Shown here: positions 1-6,049 of the stretch, piece after piece | Position numbering within the stretch: position 1 is the first letter of the stretch | Layout of the letters: the number at the start of each line of letters is the position of its first letter | Source: Chloroflexota bacterium | Lineage (GTDB): Bacteria; Chloroflexota; UBA11872; VXOZ01 | Length of the DNA stretch: 10,070 bases | Assembly: GCA_009839775.1 (NCBI GenBank) | Contig: VXOZ01000159.1 | Span: 1-10,070 of the forward strand | Direction: 5' to 3' | Position numbers and translations under genes: made by a program | Notes under the pieces: generated by a model | Database searches by the model: none | What the model saw: the letters and a program-made list of their open reading frames with translations, nothing else | Told to the model about the DNA's origin: nothing

Positions 1-2
1 AA

Positions 3-656
3 AGCCGCTGGCGGACTGCCCCTATTGATCGGAGCCGGCAAGTCTTCCTAAGTAACAATGAGAGGGAACGCGCCTCATCACGCCGGTTGCCGCCGGAGTC
101 CGTTGCCCACTGGGAAGCCTATGCGCAGCGGCCGCTGCCGTGGCGGATCACCTCGACGCTCAGAGGAGCGTTCTCCTGCGTCGATACTGTATTGGGCACC
201 GGAGACTGGCTGGAGCCTGAAGAGTACAACAGATTCACAGCCGAGATCGAACCGACCGCCCGTGTGCTTGAGGTTACAAGCCCAGCCGACTGGCACGAGT
301 TGTGTGTCTCGTTTCCCAGCGTTAATAACGATCGCAATAGCCCGGCGGGAGCCGGTTCGCTGTCACCGGACTGGGGCCGCGTTGCCTCGCGCTGGGATGG
401 CGTCCACCTGACGTTCGCGGGCCTCTTGACCACACCCTTTGTACGCCATAATTCGGCGGCGGGAAGCACGATGATGTGGTCGTGGGACGCGGAAGGCACA
501 CTGTGGCTGCCGGGGCATTTCCTGCGCGCGGGCGCGCCGCTCGGCGTTGTAGACCGCGACGCGTGCGGGTTGGAAGTCACCGGCCGGCTAATGGACGACG
601 AGCTAGGAATCTCGGACTGGCCGCCGGATGAAAGTCGCGTAATTTACCGCGTGTAA
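3..656 (+). CDS. Hypothetical protein, 5'-truncated by window edge
   Basis: The reading frame is open from position 3 to a TAA stop at 654-656 (217 codons). The only in-frame conventional start is a TTG at 87, which has no Shine-Dalgarno sequence before it, so the true start probably lies outside the window; a start at 87 would give 189 residues. I cannot assign a function. The protein is rich in Trp and acidic residues and has no signal peptide, membrane segment or obvious catalytic motif. Recognisable stretches are PWRITSTLRGAFS near the N-terminal side, WLEPEEYNRF, then DWGRVASRWDGVHLTFAGLL and WDAEGTLWLPG in the second half. The spacing of W, D and G-V-H-L-T resembles uncharacterised actinobacterial proteins I have seen, but this is memory and not a search. 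It ends 50 nt before the end of the convergent binding-protein gene; no terminator hairpin is visible between them. Coding is supported by the long open frame and protein-like composition, against a weaker overlapping frame at 58-411. Confidence 0.6.
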   Translation, partial: SRWRTAPIDRSRQVFLSNNERERASSRRLPPESVAHWEAYAQRPLPWRITSTLRGAFSCVDTVLGTGDWLEPEEYNRFTAEIEPTARVLEVTSPADWHELCVSFPSVNNDRNSPAGAGSLSPDWGRVASRWDGVHLTFAGLLTTPFVRHNSAAGSTMMWSWDAEGTLWLPGHFLRAGAPLGVVDRDACGLEVTGRLMDDELGISDWPPDESRVIYRV

Positions 657-706
657 CTGCTACTATCCTTGCCTCACCGGTCGTTCGTCCACTGACAGGT
701 TCGCCG

Positions 707-1996
707 CTATTCTTCCAGCGCAGAGCAAGCATCGTTCGCCACGGTCGCCACTTCATCGCCGTGCGCGAGGCCGTCGACGATGTGCTGCATGGCATGCCCT
801 GCTCCACCGCCCCACGTGAGCGCGCGTCCATGCTCCATGGACCGTTGAATGGCCGCCACTTCTTCTGGGAGGAAACTTGGCCGTATCTCTCCCAGCCGCG
901 CGACGGCCTCTATCTGCGCCGGCACAGCGACAAAGCGTTGCATCGTCTGCAAGAGCCCCTTGAGCGCAGTGTACGCCACTTCGGTCTGCCCGGAGCGCGC
1001 GTGAATGGCGAGGCCCATGTCGGCAGAGACCGGCACGCTGCGCACCTTGCCCCGGGGCAACTCTGCCAGGCGGTACTCGTATCTGTGCTCCCGAGTGACT
1101 TGACTAAAGAACATGGCTGGAAATACATCTGGCGGCAAGCTGTAGAGGTCCCACACTTCTCTCCCAGCCACCGGCGGCGCGACGCGATGCGTGTGAAGCA
1201 GGTCATAGCAAAACTGCATAGCTTCTGTGGCGGCCGGCTCTTGCAGCCGGCACTGTCCCGTCACCGGGTCAACCACCTCTGCTCTGTTTTGCCAAAACGC
1301 CCACCAGAATCCATGAAAGTGCGGCATGAGCCCCCAGCGTGTCACGTTGCCATCCTCGTCTTGCTTGGTTAGCTTCACCGCATTTTCCACGAGATCGCCC
1401 CAATCCCAACTCTCGTCCGGTGGCGGCATGCCTTGCGCCGCAAAGTACGCCACATTGTAGTTGAGCATGAGCGGATCCGCGTCTATGGGCAGAGCAAAGA
1501 GTCCGCCCTCTGTCCGAAACTGATCGAGCACGTACGGATAGAACGTCTCCACGAGATCCGATTCATCGGCCGCAATAAACCGCTCCAAGGGCAGTATCAC
1601 GCCCCGCTTCCCCAAGGACTCCGCCATGCTGGGACTGATAGACAGGAGATCCGTATCAATGCTGTCGATCCACTCCGCGAACTCATCGTCGTTCCGTGGA
1701 GGTGGTTCGGGATAGTCATCAAATCCAATTAAGCGTGGCGATAAGGAGTAGTTTCCGCGCGCCGGGCCGTTGGGGTTTTCTACGTCTTCCTCCAATGCGG
1801 CCACCATCTTTGGGAGTCTCTCTTCAGGCTGTTCGAAAGACCCATTTGGGACAAATAGGCCGCTAAACGAAAAGGTGTACCACGTGAGCGCGACGGCCTC
1901 CGGTCCACTGGGCAGATCCGAAGATGATCTGAACGGCCCGCAACCTGCGGCTGCCACTGCTGCGGCACTCGCTAGCAAGGCGCGTCGTGTAAGCAC
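707..1996 (-). CDS. ABC transporter solute-binding lipoprotein (paralog 1)
   Basis: Extracellular solute-binding protein of the SBP_bac_1 type, predicted to capture a ligand, probably a sugar or related compound, outside the membrane and deliver it to an ABC importer. I chose the GTG at 1996 (429 residues) because AAGGGAG sits 7 nt upstream and because the start then aligns with the ATG of the paralog. The frame stays open to 2053 but that extension lacks support. The N-terminus MLTRRALLAS then AAAVAAAGC is a lipoprotein signal peptide with lipidation Cys19; the Arg pair at 4-5 suggests possible Tat export. Family-like stretches are KRGVILPLERF (about 130-140), GGLFALPIDADPLMLNYN (about 164-181), the DESWDWGDLVENAVKLT helix (about 194-210) and RWGLMPHFHGFWWAFWQN (220-237), an aromatic-rich part likely near the ligand cleft. 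It is the downstream gene of a pair, starting 25 nt after the end of its paralog. No permease or ATPase gene is present in the window. The ligand is unknown. Confidence 0.9.
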   Translation of the reverse strand: MLTRRALLASAAAVAAAGCGPFRSSSDLPSGPEAVALTWYTFSFSGLFVPNGSFEQPEERLPKMVAALEEDVENPNGPARGNYSLSPRLIGFDDYPEPPPRNDDEFAEWIDSIDTDLLSISPSMAESLGKRGVILPLERFIAADESDLVETFYPYVLDQFRTEGGLFALPIDADPLMLNYNVAYFAAQGMPPPDESWDWGDLVENAVKLTKQDEDGNVTRWGLMPHFHGFWWAFWQNRAEVVDPVTGQCRLQEPAATEAMQFCYDLLHTHRVAPPVAGREVWDLYSLPPDVFPAMFFSQVTREHRYEYRLAELPRGKVRSVPVSADMGLAIHARSGQTEVAYTALKGLLQTMQRFVAVPAQIEAVARLGEIRPSFLPEEVAAIQRSMEHGRALTWGGGAGHAMQHIVDGLAHGDEVATVANDACSALEE

Positions 1997-2021
1997 GTTG
2001 CCGCTCCCTTCATATCTGCGG

Positions 2022-3305
2022 TCAGCTTTGTTCTTGCAGCGTGGAACAGGCATGGTTCACTACGGTGAGAATGTCGTCACCCCTGGCTATACCCTCCTCT
2101 AGGGCTTGCATGGCACCCCACGCGGCTCGGCTGAAGGGTATCGCACGTCCGTGTTCCATAGAATGCTGGAAAGCCGCGATCTCCGCAGGACGCAGTGTCT
2201 TGCGAAAATCGCCCAGCCGGGCGACCGCTTCCTTCTGCGCGGGCACTTCCACAAAACGCTGCATGACGCCAACCAGACCCTTGAGCGCCTTGAACGCGAC
2301 CTCCGTATTCTGGGCCCTAGCGGTGATGGCGATGCCCATGTTTCCAATCACCGGCACGCTGTGCCGCTTGCCCTGCGGCAACGCTGCCCAGCGGTTCTCG
2401 GAACTCCAGCTACCTTGCACTGAGGAAAAGAACATCCCCGGCCACGAGTGTGCATTGAAGACACTCCACGCGTCGAAACTCGTCACGGGGGGAGAGACCT
2501 GATGGGTGTGTATCAAGTCGTGACAGAACTGCAGCGCTTCAATGGCTGCCGGCTCTAAGAGCCGACACTGCATCGTCGCTGGGTCAGCCAACTCCGCTTC
2601 GTTCTGCCACAGCGCCCACCAATAGCCATGATGCTGCGTGAGCAGTCCCCAGCGCTGCACCTCTCCGTTTTCATCTCTCTCGGTCAGTTTCTCGGCGATT
2701 TCCAGCATGTCATCCCAGTGCCAACCCTCGTTTATCCTACTCACGTCATCCTGGGACAGGGTTTTCGGGTCGTAGTGGATCAGCGTTGGACTTGCATCCA
2801 CCGGCAGAGCAAAAAGCCCGCCATCCGACCGAAAGTGGTCGAGCAAGTAGGGGTATACCGCCTCGGTGAACTCCGAATCGTCGGTTGCTATGAACTGGTC
2901 TAGGGGCAGTATCACGCCTCGCTCCCCCAGCATCTGGGCCAAGAGCGGCGGCACGGACAGAAGGTCTGTCTCCAAGCCGCCATACCACGCAATGATGTCA
3001 TCTATGCTCTGCAGCGGGGGATCCGCGTTTTCCGAGCGCACGAAGCGAGATGTCAGGGTATAGCGTGCCTTTGCAGGTCCATTCGGATTCTCGATGTCCT
3101 CCTCCAGCGCCGCCACTATGCGTTTGAGCGCTTCTTCAAGACCATTCGGCCCGAATCCCCGTTCGCGGAATCCTCCATACGCCTCCGATATCCACGTCAG
3201 ATCGATTGTTCGAGGCTGGCCCGGCACGGAGAACGACGATTCGAGAAAGCTGCACCCAGCCGCCAGGGCCGCCGTGCTTGCCATCAAGGCGCGTCGTGTA
3301 AGCAT
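2022..3305 (-). CDS. ABC transporter solute-binding lipoprotein (paralog 2)
   Basis: Second SBP_bac_1-type binding protein, 427 residues from the ATG at 3305, which has AAGGGG 7 nt upstream; the frame continues to 3353 without a comparable ribosome site. MLTRRALMAS then TAALAAGC is a lipoprotein signal peptide with Cys18 as lipidation site and an Arg pair at 4-5 that would also suit the Tat route. By eye about half of the residues match the downstream paralog. Shared blocks include the EEDIENPNGPA segment (69-78), ERGVILPLDQF (128-138), GGLFALPVDASPTLIHYD (162-179), RWGLLTQHHGYWWALWQN (218-235) and a C-terminal RFVEVPAQKEAVARLG block (350-365). The region between the signal peptide and about residue 60, and the strip around 275-310, differ most, which would fit different ligands. 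It is first in the probable two-gene operon; a candidate promoter lies about 80 nt upstream. No transport partners are encoded nearby. Confidence 0.9.
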   Translation of the reverse strand: MLTRRALMASTAALAAGCSFLESSFSVPGQPRTIDLTWISEAYGGFRERGFGPNGLEEALKRIVAALEEDIENPNGPAKARYTLTSRFVRSENADPPLQSIDDIIAWYGGLETDLLSVPPLLAQMLGERGVILPLDQFIATDDSEFTEAVYPYLLDHFRSDGGLFALPVDASPTLIHYDPKTLSQDDVSRINEGWHWDDMLEIAEKLTERDENGEVQRWGLLTQHHGYWWALWQNEAELADPATMQCRLLEPAAIEALQFCHDLIHTHQVSPPVTSFDAWSVFNAHSWPGMFFSSVQGSWSSENRWAALPQGKRHSVPVIGNMGIAITARAQNTEVAFKALKGLVGVMQRFVEVPAQKEAVARLGDFRKTLRPAEIAAFQHSMEHGRAIPFSRAAWGAMQALEEGIARGDDILTVVNHACSTLQEQS

Positions 3306-3383
3306 TGTAGGTCCCCTTGTTAAGGGCCTTTCCCTTGGCGCGTTTGCCATCAACGCATACCCGTTCTGCCTGTTTTCTTGTCC

Positions 3384-3412
3384 ATCAATAGTATGATAGC
3401 ATATTCAGTCAA
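3384..3412 (-). promoter_or_regulatory. Candidate sigma-70-like promoter for the binding-protein pair
   Basis: On the minus strand a TTGACT box (3412-3407) is followed after 17 nt by ATTGAT (3389-3384), in a local AT-rich island that stands out from the GC-rich surroundings. Transcription would begin around 3377 and leave a leader of about 70 nt before the ATG at 3305. The -10 match is mediocre (three or four of six), so this is a suggestion only. Confidence 0.3.
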
Positions 3413-3459
3413 TCACCTAAGACAGTGGACTTTGCCTTGGTAGGGTAAAGGACTGTAGC

Positions 3460-3478
3460 GCGGGGGCTTGTCCCCCGC
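3460..3478. repeat. GC-rich hairpin, 7-bp stem
   Basis: GCGGGGG (3460-3466), loop CTTGT, CCCCCGC (3472-3478): a perfect 7-bp stem. It is upstream of the binding-protein operon on the minus strand and downstream of the GNAT gene. No T-run follows it on either strand, so a terminator role is unproven. It resembles the short GC palindromes that occur many times in some environmental genomes, but only one copy is in this window. Confidence 0.5.
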
Positions 3479-3536
3479 TCCGGATGGTGTTTAGGCAACA
3501 CTCTCCTCTGAAGTGTGCGCAGCTTGACGAGAGAAG

Positions 3537-3565
3537 ATGGACTCCCGCTTGCGCGGAAGTGACGG
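3537..3565 (-). repeat. ATTCCC/GGGAAT-type palindromic repeat, inverted diverged copy
   Basis: Read on the minus strand, this 29-base element matches the one at 4913-4941 at 26 of 29 positions. It begins CCGTCACTTCCGCG and continues CAAGCGGGAGTCCAT. Two of the three changes fall in the palindrome arms, weakening the stem, so it looks like a decayed copy. It lies in opposite orientation to the other copy, on the other side of the GNAT gene. Confidence 0.65.
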
Positions 3566-3589
3566 ATGAATTATGGCGCTGATTGTGCG

Positions 3590-3617
3590 GTAGGGGCACA
3601 ATGTTTCGTGCCCTTAC
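3590..3617. repeat. GTAGGGGC-family hairpin
   Basis: GTAGGGGCAC (3590-3599), an 8-base loop, and GTGCCCTTAC (3608-3617) form a 10-bp stem with one G-T (G-U in RNA) pair. The ends GTAGGGGC and CCC-TTAC match the ends of the palindrome at 4783-4810, so I treat the two as members of one repeat family with variable cores. Confidence 0.6.
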
Positions 3618-3716
3618 GATTACTCTGCATGGTACCGTGCAGCACGGCACGGAAGATAGCGATTTCAACCCTAGGAACACGCAATCAGGCGGCCGAATAC
3701 TGCGCCCAAGGCCAAC

Positions 3717-4691
3717 TTACCGCCGCAGCCAGCAGTTCACGCCGCGCGCTTCGCCGCCCACTGGAAGCCAGTCCGGCCAGGAGGCCTGCTGCTCAAAGCC
3801 GTGGGCAAGGAGGACATCGTTCTTCGGCGAATCCATGTCGGCGTAAGCGAAGATTGGCTTCGATGGCAGAAGCACGGCGCTTAGTAAGTCTTCCGCCGCC
3901 TCCCATGCCGTGGGATGCATGAGGAGATCGAGCAGCGCTGCTGCGCCGCCCCACAACGGATCGTCTTCCAGGCTGGCAAAACCCACAACCAGCCCCGCCT
4001 CGTTTTCCAACACGCGCGATACGATGGTTGAATCCTCAGCCTCTAGATCGCGCTTGTACCGCGTAAAGTCGCCTTCGAAATTACGCGGGCCCAACAAGCG
4101 GCGCGCGGCCAAACGCAAGAGGTCGCCATCCGGCTGTATGCACAGCAGATTGACCAGCGGCCAATGCTGCCAAAGCGGAGAGGCAACGCCGGTGATCGGG
4201 GCGCGCCAGAGGTCTGCCGCCTGCTCCGACTGACCCCAGTACCACATGGCCCCGCTGCCTTCGACGATGCTCCGAAAGCCAAAGCTATGGTAGATCCAGT
4301 AGGGTGGCGAATCATACCCCGTACCCAGGGTGAGCACCCGTCCGCTGCGCTCGCGAAAGTCTCGCATTTGAGCCGCCATGATATGGCTCGCGATGCCCTT
4401 GCGGCGGTGATTAGGCTGCGTAAAGACGTGACCGAGGATGCCGATGCCGCCGTGCTCCACCGTCATGATGTTGCCGACGGCCTCCCCGCCGACCACACCC
4501 AGGTAGAAGCGCGTTTCCAGCGCGTCCAGCGGTCCCGCGATGGAGCGCGCGATATGCCAGTGCACGTGGTCACGCTTATGCACGAGCAAGCGCTGCACGT
4601 CTGCGGCCCAGCTTTCCTCCGGTTCTTTGACCAGCAGGCACTGCATCCGTTCCCCGGTCTTGAGCGTAATCCTAGCCAGTTGGCGCACCAT
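3717..4691 (-). CDS. Tandem-GNAT acetyltransferase
   Basis: Cytoplasmic N-acetyltransferase of the GNAT superfamily; substrate unknown. I took the ATG at 4691 (324 residues). AAGGAG lies 13 nt upstream, longer than ideal, but no closer in-frame start codon exists, and the family-like sequence begins right after it (VRQLARITLKTGER). The frame is open to 4919, yet that extension runs through palindromic repeats and is not protein-like. The first GNAT domain covers about 10-150: FYLGVVGGEAVGNIMTVEH gives two core strands, and HVFTQPNHRRKGIASHIM (88-105) is motif A with the acetyl-CoA loop RRKGIA (96-101). PPYWIYHSFGFRSI (129-142) is the typical last part, with Tyr in the usual acid/base area. 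The C-terminal half (about 205-320), with AGLVVGFASLEDDPLW, a helix at 262-275 and SPKNDVLLAHGFE, looks like a second GNAT fold that lacks a clear acetyl-CoA loop and is probably structural. The gene stands alone between repeat-rich intergenic stretches. Confidence 0.88.
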   Translation of the reverse strand: MVRQLARITLKTGERMQCLLVKEPEESWAADVQRLLVHKRDHVHWHIARSIAGPLDALETRFYLGVVGGEAVGNIMTVEHGGIGILGHVFTQPNHRRKGIASHIMAAQMRDFRERSGRVLTLGTGYDSPPYWIYHSFGFRSIVEGSGAMWYWGQSEQAADLWRAPITGVASPLWQHWPLVNLLCIQPDGDLLRLAARRLLGPRNFEGDFTRYKRDLEAEDSTIVSRVLENEAGLVVGFASLEDDPLWGGAAALLDLLMHPTAWEAAEDLLSAVLLPSKPIFAYADMDSPKNDVLLAHGFEQQASWPDWLPVGGEARGVNCWLRR

Positions 4692-4782
4692 GCGTGATCT
4701 AAAACTCCTTGATCTGATTCTGTATCCATTGCAAGCACAACACACCCGCACCCATCGGGTCAAATGGCTTCCTTTGCAAGAA

Positions 4783-4810
4783 GTAAGGGCGGTTCGCGAA
4801 CCGCCCCTAC
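4783..4810. repeat. GTAGGGGC-family element with perfect 20-bp palindrome core
   Basis: The core GGGCGGTTCG (4787-4796) is followed immediately by its exact reverse complement (4797-4806). Outside it GTA (4783-4785) pairs with TAC (4808-4810) across one mismatch, giving 13 of 14 pairs. A palindrome this long without a loop suggests a mobile or recombination-prone repeat more than a protein operator. It shares its ends with the hairpin at 3590-3617. Confidence 0.75.
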
Positions 4811-4912
4811 GCTCTTGCGTACCCAAGAGTGACGCACTGTGTATGGTCTCTCTTCCTAGAGTGGGGGGGCGAATGAGAAACACACAAGTCTTTAGGGTGT
4901 GTTTACACTTTG

Positions 4913-4941
4913 CCGTCATTCCCGCGCAAGCGGGAATCCAT
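4913..4941 (+). repeat. ATTCCC/GGGAAT-type palindromic repeat
   Basis: ATTCCCGC (4918-4925), loop GCAA, GCGGGAAT (4930-4937): a perfect 8-bp stem with a GNRA-type loop, flanked by CCGTC on the left and CCAT on the right. The core fits the ATTCCC-N8-GGGAAT pattern known from dRS3 elements of Neisseria. Similar sequences are scattered through many unrelated genomes, so the likeness is one of pattern and need not mean common descent. Confidence 0.75.
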
Positions 4942-5070
4942 CACTTCGCGTTGCCAGGATGTGGTGCTGCGCGGAGCAGCGAGCCATCACAGCCGAAACG
5001 GGCCTTTGTTAATCACTTTTCTACCACCAGTGAGGAGCAAAGCGCGAGAGAATACCCCACAAAATGCTTG

Positions 5071-5099
5071 AGATTCCTCGCTTCCGCTCGGAATGACAG
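5071..5099 (-). repeat. GTCATTCC...GGAATC repeat, related variant
   Basis: On the minus strand it begins CTGTCATTCCGAGCG and ends GAAGCGAGGAATCT. It shares GTCATTCC, an AAGCG centre and GGAATC with the repeat at 4913-4941 but carries single-base insertions on both sides of the centre, so it looks like a sister family in opposite orientation. ATTCC (5073-5077) pairs with GGAAT (5090-5094). Confidence 0.55.
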
Positions 5100-5223
5100 T
5101 AAGTGGGAACACGCTCTAGCTCTTGCCGGCCTCGTAACGAACCTCTCCGTGCGCCAACCGCTAACACGCCGCAATGTACTATCATAGAGACTAACGTAGC
5201 CATACCACAGAGGTTGACCTGCA

Positions 5224-5928
5224 ATGAACGAATCCGCCCAAAGCGACACCCGCCCAAAACGCGAAAACCCACTGCTCAGCATACTCCTCAACATCGTCAT
5301 CCCGGTAATCATATTGATGCGCTTCAGCAGCGACGAGTGGTTAGGGCCGATGTACGGTCTTTTGGTCGCGCTGGCGTTCCCTTTGGCATACGGCATCTTC
5401 GACTATTCGCAGCGGCGTACGCTCAACTTTCTCCCCATTGTCGGCATCGTTGGCATCCTGCTCACGGGCGGCATCGGGCTGCTCAAGCTCGATCCCGGGT
5501 GGATCGCCGTCAAAGAGGGTGCCGTGCCGCTTGTCATCGGCATTGCGGTGCTCGGCTCGCTCAAGACCCGGTTCTCGCTGCTCTCCGTCCTCTTGAACCA
5601 GGTCATCGACAGCGTTGCGGTCAATGCTGCGCTCGATGCGCGCGGCACGCGTCCGGCCTATGAAAAACGCCTGGTGAACGCCACGTTCATCGTGGCGGGG
5701 TCGTTCTTCCTCTCCGCCGTCTTGAATTACGTTCTCGCACGCCTCGTCGTGGTCAGTCAACCCGGCTCCACGGCCTTCAACGAAGAGTTGGGCAAGATGA
5801 CAGCCCTGAGCTTTCCCGTGATCTCCGTGCCGGCTATCATCATCCTCACTATAGCCATCATCTACACCGTCGTCGGCATCCGCAATGTCACCGGCATGGA
5901 GCTGGAGCAGATTTTCCGGCAGCGCTAG
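5224..5928 (+). CDS. VC0807-like integral membrane protein
   Basis: A 234-residue inner-membrane protein of the VC0807 type, a family without an established function. Hydrophobic segments lie at about 18-33 (SILLNIVIPVIILM), 41-58, 68-87 (a Gly-rich NFLPIVGIVGILLTGGIGLL), 99-113, 153-177 (an FIVAGSFFLSAVLNYVL helix) and 194-219, so about six membrane passes with a short cytoplasmic N-tail rich in charge. Family-like conserved parts are YGIFDYSQRR (56-65), the LTGGIGLLKLDPGWIAVKE block (80-98), LLNQVIDS (123-130) and TAFNEELGKM (183-192). The length is normal for the family. The ATG at 5224 is the first in the frame; AGAGG lies 10 nt before it, a weak site. It is divergent from the GNAT gene and is followed by the hydrolase gene after 121 nt, which has its own promoter, so cotranscription is not required. 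Confidence 0.85.
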   Translation: MNESAQSDTRPKRENPLLSILLNIVIPVIILMRFSSDEWLGPMYGLLVALAFPLAYGIFDYSQRRTLNFLPIVGIVGILLTGGIGLLKLDPGWIAVKEGAVPLVIGIAVLGSLKTRFSLLSVLLNQVIDSVAVNAALDARGTRPAYEKRLVNATFIVAGSFFLSAVLNYVLARLVVVSQPGSTAFNEELGKMTALSFPVISVPAIIILTIAIIYTVVGIRNVTGMELEQIFRQR

Positions 5929-5975
5929 GTCAATTGACATCTGCGCTTATTTATAGGTCGCGCATGTCCATTGAC
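5929..5975. promoter_or_regulatory. Imperfect inverted repeat after the VC0807-like gene
   Basis: GTCAAT-T-GACAT-CT-GCGC (5929-5946) is complementary to GCGC-ATGTC-C-ATTGAC (5960-5975): 15 pairs with one mismatch and a 2-base bulge, around a 13-base AT-rich loop. It begins directly after the stop codon at 5928, and its right arm contains five bases of the -35 box of the next promoter. No T-run follows, so an operator or a weak terminator are both possible. Confidence 0.5.
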
Positions 5976-6000
5976 GGCGCGAGAAGGGTGCGCCTATACT
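5971..6000 (+). promoter_or_regulatory. Sigma-70-type promoter for the hydrolase gene
   Basis: TTGACG (5971-5976) and TATACT (5995-6000) are separated by 18 nt; each matches the consensus at five of six positions. Initiation near 6007 would leave a leader of about 43 nt before the ATG at 6050. This is the best promoter match noticed in the window. Confidence 0.6.
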
Positions 6001-6049
6001 CGCTTTGAGGAGAGAGCCTCGCGTGTACCACAGGAAGGGATGATCCCCG

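Larger units (their letters stand above)
3306..3716. other. Intergenic region with several palindromic repeats
   Basis: About 410 bases without a convincing gene. It holds the ribosome site and candidate promoter of the binding-protein pair, a 7-bp GC hairpin (3460-3478), an inverted copy of an ATTCCC/GGGAAT-type repeat (3537-3565), a 10-bp GTAGGGGCAC hairpin (3590-3617) and a near-palindrome around GGTACC (3625-3642). Short open frames across it are translated repeats with unprotein-like composition and were left out. Confidence 0.6.
4692..5223. other. Divergent, repeat-rich intergenic region
   Basis: About 530 bases between the start of the minus-strand GNAT gene and the start of the plus-strand VC0807-like gene. 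It must contain promoters for both, but I see no strong -35/-10 pair; TATCAT at 5180-5185 is a possible -10 for the right-hand gene without a good -35. It contains a 20-bp perfect palindrome (4787-4806), the ATTCCC/GGGAAT-type repeat (4913-4941), a weak stem around 4963-4980 and a related inverted repeat (5071-5099). Open frames here are repeat translations. Confidence 0.6.

Noticed and set aside
761..1372. Plus-strand frame antisense to the first binding protein
   Set aside because: It overlaps a gene with signal peptide and family motifs; its composition is rich in His/Arg/Pro with no domain features.
3625..3642. Near-palindrome CTGCAT-GGTACC-GTGCAG as an operator
   Set aside because: It is only 16 of 18 symmetric, is downstream of the GNAT gene and far from the start of the binding-protein genes; no functional context.
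3417..3680. Small frame on the minus strand in the intergenic region
   Set aside because: The product is a translation of the palindromic repeats (AQAGVHLLSS-type strings) and the frame has no ribosome site.
4692..4919. 76-residue N-terminal extension of the GNAT protein
   Set aside because: The extension reads through the 20-bp palindrome, is Cys/Arg/Ser-rich and unlike a GNAT domain, while an AAGGAG-preceded ATG at 4691 fits the family start.
3460..5099. Possible CRISPR array because of several similar palindromes
   Set aside because: Copies are few, differ in orientation and family, and are not spaced regularly; no cas gene is present.
5013..5396. Minus-strand frame across the repeat region upstream of the VC0807-like gene
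   Set aside because: It translates the GTCATTCC-type repeat (FRAEARN-type string) and then overlaps the real gene in antisense.
5341..5940. Minus-strand 199-codon frame opposite the VC0807-like gene
   Set aside because: It is a highly charged, low-complexity product (many D, E, R, H), the typical shadow of a hydrophobic membrane protein gene.
5934..5956. TTGACA followed by TTATAG as a promoter
   Set aside because: The spacing is only 11 nt, too short for sigma-70; the pair at 5971-6000 is much better.
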